Shown here: piece after piece, positions 37,494 to 48,464 of the stretch
Position numbering within the stretch: position 1 is the stretch's first letter
How the letters are laid out: each line of letters opens with the position of its first letter
DNA from: Tritrichomonas foetus
Taxonomy: Eukaryota > Parabasalia > Tritrichomonadida > Tritrichomonadidae
Direction: 5' to 3'
Assembly: GCA_001839685.1 (NCBI GenBank)
Contig: MLAK01000877.1
Location: 2,717-51,388, forward strand
DNA length: 48,672 nt
Position numbers and translations under genes: made by a program
Notes under the pieces: generated by a model
Databases searched by the model: none
What the model was told of the DNA's origin: nothing
Seen by the model: only the letters and a program-made list of their open reading frames with translations

Positions 37494-39806
37494 ATGGTTA
37501 AATTTGATATTAGCCATGACAAATTTTTTTTTCACATGAGTGTTGTATCACCTATACATTCACTCCGTCTCGATGGAAAAATTGTCAATGGAATCTGTAA
37601 TGCAAACTACTCAGTACTTTTCCAAAACCATTCAAAATCATCAATTGAGGCATCTTTTACATATCCATTTCCACCAAGTTTTTGCCCAACATGCTTTACA
37701 ATTTGCTATCATGATAAAAAACAAACTGTGACTTTAACTAAATCAAAAGACTCCACAATTGCATATGACGATGCATTAGCATCAAATGATTTTGCAGCAC
37801 GTGCTTTTTTGAAAGATGATAATCGTGTTATATTAAATATAGGTTATTTGAAACCTGATGAAACATGCATTGCTGTTGTGTCTTTTGTTTGTCAACTTTC
37901 TTTAATCAACAATATTTTATTATTCGCACTTCCTGCTGCGATTCCTAAAAAAGAACAAGGAAGACGGCATTTTCCTACTTTTTCTTTATTACTTCAAATT
38001 GAAGAAGATACACTAATAAAAGCAATAACTACGACAAATGATCACACCAATATAAAAATCAATGATTCTAAAAATGCAGGAATTGTTGAAAATCGAGGAA
38101 TTTCATGTACTGAATGTTTTACTTTAGCTATTACATCATGCCTACCGAAAATATCTAGATGTTTTTATGATACATATGAAGATCATTCATATTTATTATT
38201 GACATCAACATCACCACGAGTTGTCAGGAATGTAAATACAGCTTTTACTTTAGCTATTGAGCAAAGTTATAATGCTACAGTTGGACAGCTTTCTTTGATT
38301 TTACGAGCAGCTGAATTTTTCATTTTATCAATTCCTTTAAAGTCTAGATTGAATATTGTGAAATATGGGGAAGTTTTTATTACTGCATTTCATGAACCAA
38401 TTGAAATCACAGATGAAAATCGAAATCAATTCTTTGAATTTACACGTGATGTTCAACAAAGATCTGCATATTCTCCTTCAGCAATGCCAAAACGTTACAT
38501 TTCATTTGAAAATGCAAACGAATCAATCAAAGACACCCTCCCAAATGATATGGAATCAGCAGTTATAGTTATTGGTACAGCATTTTCGAATAATATTAAG
38601 TTAGATAAAAAAAGTAAATATTTCTTTCTAGATCCACTTGGAAAAGGCGATACTCGTGATTTTGCTCATGCTAATGGGGCATCATATATTCCAGTGCCAG
38701 ATCAAAATTCTTTATTTTCATCTTTATTGTCGGTTATCAAGATGACTGCAAGTTTACCTTTTGAGAATGCAGAATTGAAGATTAATGAAGTTATTGAAAA
38801 AATTCCACCTTTATTCCCATCAATGAGCTTTGAAATTTTCTTTCAAATAGATAAAAAACATATAAACCAGACAAATAATCAACTTCTTTTAAATTTTGAT
38901 GGTGAATTATTTGAAGTTTCAGTGAATGAAGATAGTACTAAATCAGTTCATTATTTATGGGCTTATGAATCAATTAACAATTGTAGAAAAGAAAATTACG
39001 ACAATGATGATGATGGTGAAATTGATTTTGAGTTCCTGAATTCTTTACTATTCCAGGAGGACGGTGGAGTAATTGTTTTTGAAACTGAAGATGTTGATTT
39101 AAGTGAAAATGTAACTTTTATTGAAGTTGATCTTGGCTCAACAAAAGAATCTCCACGATTCCAATCAAAATATCGAGAGATTAATTTAAATAATATTTTT
39201 GCTCCAACAATCAATCCACAAAATGGTCATAATAATACAATTACTAAACAAAAAACAGAAAATAGAAGAAGTATGGTGTTTAGAAATTCATTTGTGTTGA
39301 ATACAATGAATAATAACCCAAATAGACTCACAAAGAATGAAAAAAGTAGATTTTATGAGGGTGATTTTCCTCAGTATTTTAGAAATTCAATAAAACCAAT
39401 TCCACACGTTAATTTTAGCAAAGGTCCAAACAATTCCGAAATAAATAAAAATGTTACAGAAGAAAATAAAACTGTGAATATGGCTAAAAAATCACCCACT
39501 AAGAAAAAGCCATTCTTTATGCTGAGATTAATGCAGCTACAAACAGCAGACGGATCTTTCAAAGATCAAAATGCTATGAATATTTGCTGTGGAGCAGAGA
39601 TACCAGAGAATTACCCATTTGATATTCCTTTGGTGCAATTTTTGACTGCATTTGCAATTGCTGCTTTCATGAAAAAAGCACCAGCAGATAAAGAAAAATG
39701 GGAACTTGTGACTGAAAAAGGATTTATATTCCTTGAATCACAAAACCCAGAAATTCAATGGAAAAATATTATAAATGAGATAATTAGTGTTTATTTTGCG
39801 AAGTAA
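37494..39806 (+). CDS. VIT-domain protein with degenerate von Willebrand A domain
   Basis: 770 aa. Residues about 5-140 match the VIT domain of inter-alpha-trypsin inhibitor heavy chains, VWA5A and PARP4: KSSIEASFTYPFPPS, TIAYDDALASNDFAARAFL, then NIGYLKPDETCIAVVSF and LLFALPAAIP. Residues about 250-400 look like a vWA domain, but the MIDAS motif DxSxS is replaced (AIEQSYNATVGQ), so metal-dependent ligand binding is unlikely. A low-complexity linker follows. The C-terminal 120 residues resemble the VWA5A/PARP4 end: FMLRLMQLQTADGSFK, then AFAIAAFMKK. No PARP catalytic domain is present. Intracellular, because no signal peptide was seen. Role unknown. Confidence 0.78.
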   Translation: MVKFDISHDKFFFHMSVVSPIHSLRLDGKIVNGICNANYSVLFQNHSKSSIEASFTYPFPPSFCPTCFTICYHDKKQTVTLTKSKDSTIAYDDALASNDFAARAFLKDDNRVILNIGYLKPDETCIAVVSFVCQLSLINNILLFALPAAIPKKEQGRRHFPTFSLLLQIEEDTLIKAITTTNDHTNIKINDSKNAGIVENRGISCTECFTLAITSCLPKISRCFYDTYEDHSYLLLTSTSPRVVRNVNTAFTLAIEQSYNATVGQLSLILRAAEFFILSIPLKSRLNIVKYGEVFITAFHEPIEITDENRNQFFEFTRDVQQRSAYSPSAMPKRYISFENANESIKDTLPNDMESAVIVIGTAFSNNIKLDKKSKYFFLDPLGKGDTRDFAHANGASYIPVPDQNSLFSSLLSVIKMTASLPFENAELKINEVIEKIPPLFPSMSFEIFFQIDKKHINQTNNQLLLNFDGELFEVSVNEDSTKSVHYLWAYESINNCRKENYDNDDDGEIDFEFLNSLLFQEDGGVIVFETEDVDLSENVTFIEVDLGSTKESPRFQSKYREINLNNIFAPTINPQNGHNNTITKQKTENRRSMVFRNSFVLNTMNNNPNRLTKNEKSRFYEGDFPQYFRNSIKPIPHVNFSKGPNNSEINKNVTEENKTVNMAKKSPTKKKPFFMLRLMQLQTADGSFKDQNAMNICCGAEIPENYPFDIPLVQFLTAFAIAAFMKKAPADKEKWELVTEKGFIFLESQNPEIQWKNIINEIISVYFAK

Positions 39807-40159
39807 AAAATTCAACAAAAACAATGATTTTCTTTTCTTTTTTTGTGGTTTTTGTAATAACAGTTACTTTTCATAAATAAAAACCAAAATATCATGATAT
39901 GACTATCGTTCTGCGCAAATCAAAAACTCAAGTTACATGAAAAAATTCCAATTCATTCGTCTTGACAAAAACTCAGAATTTTGAATGACGAATATTACAA
40001 TATTCAAAATGATAATATCTCGATAAACAACAAATAAATATAGCTTTTAATTTAAAAGTCTAGCTAAATTGTATTAATATGTTATTTCTCTTCTTTTATT
40101 TCATCATTTTTCATCTCTATCCTAAAAAGAAACCGATAGAGATCACAAAAATTTCCCGA

Positions 40160-43100
40160 ATGAATGAAGTCAAGGAAAGATTGAGTAATTTAATCAAAGA
40201 AAATACAATAAAAGACGCAAACGTTGTCATTGGGAAAGAGCTCCAATCTATCCTTTCAATGTTGCAAAAAGATCAATTTTCGGGTATCGATATTGAAGAT
40301 TTACTATTTTCGCTAATCGCTGCAAATAATCACCATTTATCGTCAGTTGTCGCCAATTTAATCGGTTGCTGCCTAGTTTCAATCTACAAAACGCGCAAAA
40401 TATCGCATTGGAAATTCGTTTCAATAATTCAAGACGGCATTTCAAAATCATCAATTCCAGCAATTATAGTTTTAGGAATTGTTGCCCGTCATTCAACAGA
40501 GGGATTCAAATCTCAATTGCCGTCTTTAATTTCCTCAATTTTACAAATCCATAACAATTCAATTCAACCATACATCTGTCAATGTTTCAGAAGAATATTA
40601 AAAGGAACAGGTACATTTCTAACAAAATCAGTTTCTGACATTTTTTTATATGTGTCGAAACATATTAATTCGCCAAATGATTCATTAAAATTGGAATGTA
40701 TTAAAACACTTCCAGTTTTATATATTTCTTCAAAAATTCCTTTAGAAAAAGTGCTCCCATTTTTCAATATTGCAATTAATTCACAAATTTACACGCTTCG
40801 TTATGCCACAGCAAAATCATTGGCAACACTTGGATTTTCTGGATGCGAAAGTAATATAGGTCAAACTAAAGGTGACCAAGATCCTTTTTCTTTTTTTTTC
40901 CAATTAATTTTCGATTTATTTCCACGCGATCCAAGTGTTTCAACTATTTCTTCATCATTTATTATATTTCTTCGATTTTTTGAACCACTTTTTATTATTG
41001 AAAATGTGAAATATCTTGTGAAATTTGTAATTGAATTTACTACATTGAAATATTTATCATTACCATCTTTATCGATTTTAACTTTCTCTATGTTTAACGC
41101 AATTTGTCACACAACTGGCGAATCAATTTCCAGTTCAATCTGTAATTCAGTTTTTGAGCAATTAAAGGATAAGCCTTTAACAGGAAGCACTGCAACTGTC
41201 GCATTAACCACTTTTATTCATTTTAATGCTACAAGTAAAACTATTTCTAGGTTTACAAAATTTGCTTACCCACTTTTGTCTACAACTCGTTCTGATGTTC
41301 GTCGTTTATGTTCGGCATATTTTGCGGTTTTAGCACAAAAAGAGCCACAAATATCTATTTTATATTATAAAACTTTTATTGATTTCTTTAAAAATACATC
41401 GTCTGCAAATGAACATGAAGTTGATGGATTTTCACGTGCTACTGTATATAATATTATGTATAATCATCATAAAATAAATGAAAATGAAATTCGAGACCTT
41501 GCGTTGGCAATGCTAAAGAATTCAAAATTTTCTTCTTATTCGTATTTGATTCTTGCTGCAATTCAAAATAAATGGCCAACGTCTGAAGAAACTTTATCAC
41601 AAATTTTTTCTTTAATTCTTACAGAAATAACTAAAAATAATAGTTATAAACAACCAAAATTTATGAAATTTGTGTCAATTTTCATTTTACAAGTCATTAT
41701 CTCAAATAAAGGAAAAATCGAAAAATATCAAAATGTTATTGTTGCATATCTCCAAAGTTATTTACAAAACTATTCCAATTATTCAACACCTACACATTTA
41801 GCATTCTTCAAAATTGCAAAAGAATGTCAATTTGCTTGGAAACAAATTCCAAATCTAGCTTCAACAATTTCAAAAATATCACTTATTCTTTCCAATAAAT
41901 ACATAACTTCTGAAACTATAGAAATTATACATCCTTTTGCAGGAAAAATTGACCAAGTTTATGATTTATATGGAATTCGAATTCCACAAGTAAGCAATAC
42001 TTTACTTGATAGCGAATCACAAACAATTTATAAACTTTTAATTGATGATTATTCATATTCCAATCGACTTTCATTATTAAAAGAGATCGAAAATTCTTTT
42101 TCAATTTGGGTTATAATTTCTGATAATAATAATAAGAAATCAATAATTACATCTTTATTCTCACCATCAAAAGATAACAATTATTCGAAAATTTTATTAA
42201 TCCGTTCAATTTTATCAAGAACCAAATTGTCACCATTTTTACCATCAAATGGACTTCCATTTCTTCTTGGCTTCGAATCAATTAACGATCGTACTATTCA
42301 AAGACATGCATCAATGTGTGCTGCAAAATGGTTAAAAGTTCATCCTGAATTAGTTGAAGCTTGTCTTAACTATTTAGAAATGCCGACGAGAAATCCGAAT
42401 TTTGCTTGTTTTGCCTTAGGCGAATTATCACGAAGTATTTCTGATCCAAATCGTTCTATTTCGATTTTATATAAAATTATTGAAACACAACAAATTCAAT
42501 CACCATTGTATGCTTTATCAGCATTTCTTAAAAACTGTCAAATCAGTGAGGATCATCGTCAAAAAATTAATAATTTGCTTGAAAAAAGTGCTTTTGCTGA
42601 ATCTATGAGAAATCCATCAACAATTTTATTTTATAAATCTTGTTTTATTCATCTTAAGTCAGCAAACCCAGTTGCTGTGTTTTCTTTATTGAATTTCCCA
42701 GTGTTTAGAAGTTATACCACTTTACAAGGTTATGAAATGATGAAAATTATGCCATTAGAGTCAAGTTTAGTCATAAAACCTGTTTTTTCATCAGACCATA
42801 CACCACCAATGCTAATTGCACAAACTTTCAAATACTCGGAATCAATTGAAGATGTCCCGCAAATGTTGACTTTACTTCAACAGACACACTTAACAAGCGT
42901 TAGTGAATCACTTTTGAAAGCAGTTGATACTTACACAGATATGAAATATTGGACTGAAATGTGTAAAAGAGTAGTCATTAATAAATGTGTTCCACCAGCC
43001 GAAAGAAAAGGTGACACACGAGTTAATCCAACTCGAGTTGTTTTAATTGTTGCCATGAGAGTTGTTGTTAAACTTGTTAACAAAATGAGGGAATTGTTCC

Positions 43101-44860
43101 CTTTACAATTAAATTGTATTGATGATGTAGTATCTATCGCTTTTAATGCAATTCAAATCAACGACAGGAAAATTGATTTCCATAGTTTTGCAATTTTAGC
43201 TGCCGTTCTTCGTGCCTTTATTGATGTGAAAAATCGTGATGGAGCACTTTTGAATACATATTTGTCACAGTTTCATCCAATGTTGAGACACGCTTTGGAT
43301 GGTTCGCGTGCATTGAAAAGTGTTGCTGATTTTTGCATTTCATATATCAACTTTTTGGCTGAAAGCCAAAATACTTTGCTTGACGAAGCCATTAAAATAA
43401 TCGAAAAAAGACTCGCAAAAATAGAAATTTCAGGATCTATTGAATCTTTAATTGTGTTTTGTCGAATAACAAGTCGGGTAACTTCACTTATTATCGAATC
43501 ACAAATTAAACAGACAACAGAATCATCAAAAGAATCAAATTCGAATGAAAACAACTTGGAATGTTTTGATAAGAGATTCAAGGAATCTTCTTTAATGTTA
43601 ATTGATATGATTTGTAAGAATAAAGTTCGCTTGAGTGACCTTGATGATGAGCTTCCCGATTTCATTTCTGCATCTTTGCCTTTCTTTTCTGAAGAATTAA
43701 AGAAAGTTGTTCTTTTGATCATTTTGAATGATTTATCTAAGCCAAATTGCCAACTTTCAGTTTTGACTGCTTTGACAATAATTCTTGAACATGTTAAAGT
43801 TTCCAATGAAATGCTTGATTTTATGATTCACACCGTTGCTCAAAAGAAAGACATTTTTAATATTCTTTCTGAATCTGAAAATAATGAAAACAAGCAATTG
43901 TTTGATGATGAAGATTCTCTTGATGTTGATTTTTATTGGATTGCAAAGAAATCCAGGAAATCTGGCTACCATTATTTCCTAACAAAAGTTTCTGAACTCA
44001 TTTCTGGAAATCAAAATAATTCATCTAAAGAAATGTGGAAAGCTGTTTATTCTTTATCAATTGAAAAACCAATTTGTTTCCCTGCTGTTTCGATTCTGTT
44101 AAAGAATAGCCAAGATGATTCTATTGTTATAAGTTCACTTCCATTAATTATTGAAACGAATAATTCTCTTCCATTTTGTGTACAACTTTTTGAAAGACTT
44201 AAACCATCACAAGCTGATCAAATCATTAAATTTATCGCGAATTCAAATGCTAAAAATAAATTCGAGTTAATTAAAGCCGGCTTAGCAAAATTTGGGGAAT
44301 ATCAACTTACTTGTATTGATGACATTTGCCATCTTCTTCAAGGGAATGAAGAAAATCCATTAATTCCGAATGGAATCAATTTTGTTGCATCACTTCTTGT
44401 AGAAAAACAAACCGTAAACTTCGGTTTGAATATTCTGAATCATGGAATTGCTGATTCAATTGTTGTTTCACTCCCACATTCACTCCGAAGTCTTCCAAGA
44501 ATACTTCACTTCTTTAATCTCGCTTTATCAAAATTAAACGAGAAAGTTAAAGCAACAAATTCTCCTATTAATATTGATAATTTTGAACGATCACTTGTTT
44601 CTGTCGTTTTCCTTTCTTTGAAACTTACAGCTAACCAAAAAGAAAGAGCTGCTGTCGTTTCGCCTGCCACAATGATTCTGAAAAATATCAAACAAAGCAT
44701 TCTACATGAAAAATGGGAAAAGGAAACAAGGAAAAGTGATATTTTCACAGCATTGGATCCACCAAAGTCTAAAAAGGCAGCTGTTATTGAACTGAAAACA
44801 TTTGGTGTACTCAAACAACCAACAACAAGTAAGTGGCAGACACTTGAAATAGAAGATTGA
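40160..44860 (+). CDS. Giant HEAT-repeat protein, HEATR5/Laa1-like
   Basis: 1566 aa from the ATG at 40160; the open frame extends back to 40079 (1593 aa). I prefer 40160 because the upstream 27 residues are a hydrophobic then basic stretch unlike the helical HEAT start, and TCACAA lies 17 bases before it. The protein is HEAT repeats end to end. The first 250 residues follow HEATR5/Laa1: VANLIGCCLVSIYKTRKISH, SIPAIIVLGIVARH and a TLRYATAKSLATLGF end. HEATR5 proteins bind AP-1 or FHIP complexes at the trans-Golgi and endosomes. The length is short of human HEATR5B (about 2070 aa). Later repeats are divergent, so another HEAT scaffold remains possible. Confidence 0.6.
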   Translation: MNEVKERLSNLIKENTIKDANVVIGKELQSILSMLQKDQFSGIDIEDLLFSLIAANNHHLSSVVANLIGCCLVSIYKTRKISHWKFVSIIQDGISKSSIPAIIVLGIVARHSTEGFKSQLPSLISSILQIHNNSIQPYICQCFRRILKGTGTFLTKSVSDIFLYVSKHINSPNDSLKLECIKTLPVLYISSKIPLEKVLPFFNIAINSQIYTLRYATAKSLATLGFSGCESNIGQTKGDQDPFSFFFQLIFDLFPRDPSVSTISSSFIIFLRFFEPLFIIENVKYLVKFVIEFTTLKYLSLPSLSILTFSMFNAICHTTGESISSSICNSVFEQLKDKPLTGSTATVALTTFIHFNATSKTISRFTKFAYPLLSTTRSDVRRLCSAYFAVLAQKEPQISILYYKTFIDFFKNTSSANEHEVDGFSRATVYNIMYNHHKINENEIRDLALAMLKNSKFSSYSYLILAAIQNKWPTSEETLSQIFSLILTEITKNNSYKQPKFMKFVSIFILQVIISNKGKIEKYQNVIVAYLQSYLQNYSNYSTPTHLAFFKIAKECQFAWKQIPNLASTISKISLILSNKYITSETIEIIHPFAGKIDQVYDLYGIRIPQVSNTLLDSESQTIYKLLIDDYSYSNRLSLLKEIENSFSIWVIISDNNNKKSIITSLFSPSKDNNYSKILLIRSILSRTKLSPFLPSNGLPFLLGFESINDRTIQRHASMCAAKWLKVHPELVEACLNYLEMPTRNPNFACFALGELSRSISDPNRSISILYKIIETQQIQSPLYALSAFLKNCQISEDHRQKINNLLEKSAFAESMRNPSTILFYKSCFIHLKSANPVAVFSLLNFPVFRSYTTLQGYEMMKIMPLESSLVIKPVFSSDHTPPMLIAQTFKYSESIEDVPQMLTLLQQTHLTSVSESLLKAVDTYTDMKYWTEMCKRVVINKCVPPAERKGDTRVNPTRVVLIVAMRVVVKLVNKMRELFPLQLNCIDDVVSIAFNAIQINDRKIDFHSFAILAAVLRAFIDVKNRDGALLNTYLSQFHPMLRHALDGSRALKSVADFCISYINFLAESQNTLLDEAIKIIEKRLAKIEISGSIESLIVFCRITSRVTSLIIESQIKQTTESSKESNSNENNLECFDKRFKESSLMLIDMICKNKVRLSDLDDELPDFISASLPFFSEELKKVVLLIILNDLSKPNCQLSVLTALTIILEHVKVSNEMLDFMIHTVAQKKDIFNILSESENNENKQLFDDEDSLDVDFYWIAKKSRKSGYHYFLTKVSELISGNQNNSSKEMWKAVYSLSIEKPICFPAVSILLKNSQDDSIVISSLPLIIETNNSLPFCVQLFERLKPSQADQIIKFIANSNAKNKFELIKAGLAKFGEYQLTCIDDICHLLQGNEENPLIPNGINFVASLLVEKQTVNFGLNILNHGIADSIVVSLPHSLRSLPRILHFFNLALSKLNEKVKATNSPINIDNFERSLVSVVFLSLKLTANQKERAAVVSPATMILKNIKQSILHEKWEKETRKSDIFTALDPPKSKKAAVIELKTFGVLKQPTTSKWQTLEIED

Positions 44861-45448
44861 TTTTGTTTTTAAAGTATAGATATTATTTATCTAAATAAGA
44901 TAAAGTTTTAGCATTTTCTTATTTTTACTTATAATTGATTATTCCTAATAACATAGTTTATTTTTAGAAATTATGTGAAAAAAGAAGTTCTTATGAACAA
45001 TATTTCAATCTAATTTCTTCCCCAGTGACATTCAAAAAATCAAAATGATCATTTCTGTCTTCAGAAGACATTAATATATTTATTTCCTTGTATTTATAGC
45101 TTTCTCATATCTAATTAAAGTAGCATTTTTTTCAAAGTGTTGAAAAGCATTCTAAATTAGTTTGCTATTTTAATGGAGGCTGAAATCCAATTTCCTATGA
45201 GATTAACAAAACGTGAAGTGAAAGGTCAAAAGTGGGAAAACTTAATAGGCAAATGTGATGTGAACTTTGCTGGTTCTTTGGGCCACTTCGATGTCTGAAT
45301 CGAAGAAAATAGCCATCAGAATCTTTCAAATAACATCAAACTTAAATTAAAATAGATGCAAAATTATAATAGCAATAGTAATAATAAAAAAGAATTAAAG
45401 TTAAACAAAAAAACAAGACAAATAAAATAAATCATAAATCGTTGAAAT
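44861..45448. other. Intergenic between convergent HEATR5-like and eL21 genes
   Basis: About 590 bp of AT-rich sequence lying between two gene 3' ends. No coding or RNA feature was recognised. Confidence 0.45.
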
Positions 45449-45928
45449 TTACCAAGTTTCACGATATGGTGTGAAGCAGATAGCTTTGATTGTCTCTGGC
45501 TTACAAATATGTGCTTCCTTTGGTTGGGCTGGAACGCGCTTGAGTGGTGTGAATTTGACATTTTTGGCCTTGGCTTCGGCTTGGAGTTTCTGGTTTTGAG
45601 CGACGCGGGCGAGGAAGTCCTTCTTGCAGTTGCTGTGGAAGACGTGTTCTGTGCGGACATAGATTCTCTTTGGTGCGATATGGTTGTTGACGCGGCGGTA
45701 AACAAGGATACCGAGGGCGTGTGGAGAAACGTTCCAGACAACACCAGTTGTTCCGTGGTAGAGGCGGTGTGGCATACCCTTGTGGACAGCGCCATTGACT
45801 TTGATGTCGACGATATCACCAAGGCGGAATGTACGGAGTTCTTGGGATGGTGCTGGAAGTCCGTGCTTCTTGTATTTGCGAGAGAAGACGTAACGGGTAG
45901 CGTGGCGAAGACCTGCTGTGTGACCCAT
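45449..45928 (-). CDS. RPL21: 60S ribosomal protein eL21
   Basis: 159 aa, the normal length for eL21 of the cytosolic large subunit. The start MGHTAGLRHATRYVFSRKYK matches the family opening, followed by FRLGDIVDIKVNGAVHKGMP, HRLYHGTTGVVWNV, the KRIYVRTEHVFHSNC segment and the PAQPKEAHI block. The start is fixed by the family N-terminus and the promoter element ending 5 bases upstream. The coding sequence is GC-richer than the neighbours, as for eS8. A long open frame on the opposite strand (45509-45934) is a by-product of this codon bias. Confidence 0.97.
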   Translation of the reverse strand: MGHTAGLRHATRYVFSRKYKKHGLPAPSQELRTFRLGDIVDIKVNGAVHKGMPHRLYHGTTGVVWNVSPHALGILVYRRVNNHIAPKRIYVRTEHVFHSNCKKDFLARVAQNQKLQAEAKAKNVKFTPLKRVPAQPKEAHICKPETIKAICFTPYRETW

Positions 45929-46943
45929 AGTTAAAAGGGTCGACCATAACCGCAGTTGAAAAAAATTCTGTATATATTTGGTCTACTTCACAATCTTATT
46001 TCTGTATTTAAATGGTTGATGTAAAACCACCTTTTCTCCCACTTCATTCTCAAAAGTGTTTTATGATAATTAAGATTTTCGATAGTAATCAAAAATCAGT
46101 ACTATTTTATCAGCTGCTAGCAGCGATTAATTAACTATCAAATATATATTCACATATTTTTGAATTGGATATTAACATCTCACTTACAAAGATGTTTGTT
46201 GTACAAAAATTCTTTGTAAATCTCTTTATAATAAGAGAAATCATATGATATTGCATCTACTACGATGCTATAAAAAATATGATTAAAATTCCATAACGAT
46301 CAAGTTTTCAATAAAGATTACTATCAAATGATCGTTAATTCTCCGATCGAATTTCCAAGATATTCAAATTTTCATCGGAGCAAATCCTTTGCAAATGAGA
46401 AATGCCAAATCTAATCCAGTAAGTAATATGAAAATGGCATTACGAAAGTTATTTTTGACCATATAAACCATTTAGGGATAAAATTTTTTCTGAACTTAAC
46501 CGTCCTTTCTCACTTATTATTACTTTATTTTTCTTCTGAAAAGAAAAATGCCAACACAATTTTCTCTGAAATAGACAACAACAAACTTTTCATACCTTCG
46601 GATGAAAATTATACTTACATATGGATAATATGCTCAAAAAACCAAGCACATTATATATTTGCAATTGCAAGTGAAAAGTATGAAAAATCAACTTTCATTT
46701 TTTTGAATCGAATGAAGTTTTCCTGATTTAGTTTTGTTGATTAGTTTTCTGTGGTGATTCTTTTACTCATATATATCTTCATTTTTGTGCCCAATTATTC
46801 TCAGGTCAATTTCACAGACCTTTCGATGTTCTGATAAAAATTCACAAATATTTGAATGAAACTTCTGAGCTTTTCTTTTTGGTGATAAAATAGGTGACCA
46901 GTTTCTGAGGTTTACACGAACTTTATCAAATTTACTCGAACAC
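45929..46943. promoter_or_regulatory. Divergent intergenic region, eL21 / CBM20 protein
   Basis: About 1 kb of AT-rich sequence with no convincing coding content. The eL21 core promoter lies at its left edge. No clear Inr was found immediately before the CBM20 gene; TCAAATTTACTC about 10-20 bases upstream is only a weak match. Confidence 0.45.
45934..45953 (-). promoter_or_regulatory. Ribosomal-protein core promoter: GCGGTTATGGTCG plus CCTTT
   Basis: On the minus strand GCGGTTATGGTCG occupies 45953-45941 and CCTTT 45938-45934, 5 bases before the eL21 ATG. The 13-mer is identical to that of eS8, and its distance to the ATG differs by one base (12 versus 13). Confidence 0.7.
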
Positions 46944-48464
46944 ATGAAAACGATTGCTGTCACATTCCGGTTTAGCTTCCGTACTTTGAACCCAACCGCT
47001 GTTTATGTTGTTTGGGACCTTGCCGAACCTGATGCAGGAAATTGCAATTTCTCGAAAAATCTCGCACTTCTTAATACTCCAAACACGAACGATTTCTTTA
47101 ACGATTTATCATTACAAACTAACCGACCTCAACGATTGTTCTTTAAATTTCGCTACTATGATAATTGCTTCTCTCAGCCAGCTTCGTATTTATTGACTAA
47201 GTCATTGCCCGATCCGCTTGTTATCAGCGACTTTGAACGACCCAATAACGAAGGAGAAGAACAGAATAAATTTACGATTCGATTTAAAATCAGCTATCTG
47301 ACTTATTTCGGCCAAATATTATATATTGTTGGATCTTTACCAGAACTTGGATTTTGGGATATCAAATACGGTTTGCGCCTTTTCCATAGTGGTACTTTGT
47401 CACAGAATTCGAAAAATGATGGACTTTTTACTGATACTAGATTTAATTGGCAAGTTGACAAAACCTTTTCTAACTTGCCTGCAACTGTTTCGTACAGATA
47501 TGTGGTTGTCAATGAATCAGCCAAGCCATTCATCGAGCCAGGAAGTGTTCGTTATTTGCAATTTTCTAATGAGATCACTTGCAACTTTTTGGAGTTCAAC
47601 GACGTTTGGCGCTGGAACGAACCTGCTCAAAGCCTCTTTTCCAAACGTCTCTTCGACGAAACGTTATTCGTCCGTCGCTCAATTGGATATCCAATGATTG
47701 GCGGAAAAACACAAGACGATAATGTTTTATGTGAATTTTGTGCACATTGTGGTGTTGTTGGTCGTGCCAGACGTTTATTTGTTCTTGGGTCAATTCCAGA
47801 GCTAGGTTTATATAGTCCAAACAAAGGCGTTGAATTGAAGCCGTCAGCAGAATTACAATGGTCGGCATCCGTTGCCATTCCACGTTCTCAATTTCCATTT
47901 GAATTCAAATTTGTTGCAGTTGGCGGTGCAGATTCCGTTGTTTGGGAAACACATGAAAATCGAGTTGCTACACTTTCTGATGCCCAGAAAAACAGCCGGT
48001 TAGTCACAATTGATTCATGGCATATCTCTTTTGCAAATTTGAGTTTTCACGGGTCAGGAGTCTCTCTCGATATGAGCTCACTTTTGGATTCAGACCTTGG
48101 AGTAATCAGTAAAGTCGCAGATTGGGCCCAAAAGGTTGGGTTTGCTGCCATTCATCTTGCTGGGTTACTTGACACATCAGCAATGACTTCAGAGTTCAGT
48201 TCTTTACCATTAAGTGGTTTTGCTATTAATCCATTATTTGCAGATCTCACCGAGTTTCCAGGCGCACATATTAATCCACCAAATACTCGTGAAAACATCA
48301 TTGTTCAGAAAATTCAATACATGAGGGAACTTTGGAACAACAATCGAAGTAAATATGTCGAACATGTGAATGAATTTCGCGAAACAAACTCTTTTTGGCT
48401 TTCTGATTATGAACGTTTATGTTATGAGCGCAACTCAAAAGTTGAATCCAATGCTTTTGATTAG
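46944..48464 (+). CDS. DPE2-like protein: CBM20 domains plus truncated GH77, no catalytic barrel
   Basis: 506 aa. Two CBM20 starch/glycogen-binding modules are clear: about 105-235 (QILYIVGSLPELGFWDIKYG) and about 255-350 (RRLFVLGSIPELGLYSPNKG, then LQWSASVAIP). The first 100 residues may be a third, degenerate module. Residues about 380-440 match the opening of GH77 4-alpha-glucanotransferase as in DPE2: DSDLGVISKVADWAQKVGFA, SSLPLSGFAINPLFADL. The frame then ends with TAG where DPE2 continues for about 450 residues carrying the catalytic Asp and Glu. No coding sequence is seen in the remaining 208 bp, so this is a true truncation and not a single frameshift. It probably binds glycogen without acting on it (inference). 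Confidence 0.78.
   Translation: MKTIAVTFRFSFRTLNPTAVYVVWDLAEPDAGNCNFSKNLALLNTPNTNDFFNDLSLQTNRPQRLFFKFRYYDNCFSQPASYLLTKSLPDPLVISDFERPNNEGEEQNKFTIRFKISYLTYFGQILYIVGSLPELGFWDIKYGLRLFHSGTLSQNSKNDGLFTDTRFNWQVDKTFSNLPATVSYRYVVVNESAKPFIEPGSVRYLQFSNEITCNFLEFNDVWRWNEPAQSLFSKRLFDETLFVRRSIGYPMIGGKTQDDNVLCEFCAHCGVVGRARRLFVLGSIPELGLYSPNKGVELKPSAELQWSASVAIPRSQFPFEFKFVAVGGADSVVWETHENRVATLSDAQKNSRLVTIDSWHISFANLSFHGSGVSLDMSSLLDSDLGVISKVADWAQKVGFAAIHLAGLLDTSAMTSEFSSLPLSGFAINPLFADLTEFPGAHINPPNTRENIIVQKIQYMRELWNNNRSKYVEHVNEFRETNSFWLSDYERLCYERNSKVESNAFD

Noticed and set aside
43273..43806. 177-codon minus-strand frame inside the HEATR5-like gene
   Set aside because: It is antisense to a continuous 1566-codon gene and has no protein-like pattern of its own.
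45509..45934. 141-codon plus-strand open frame opposite eL21
   Set aside because: eL21 is unmistakable on the minus strand. The opposite frame stays open because of eL21's GC-richer codon use.
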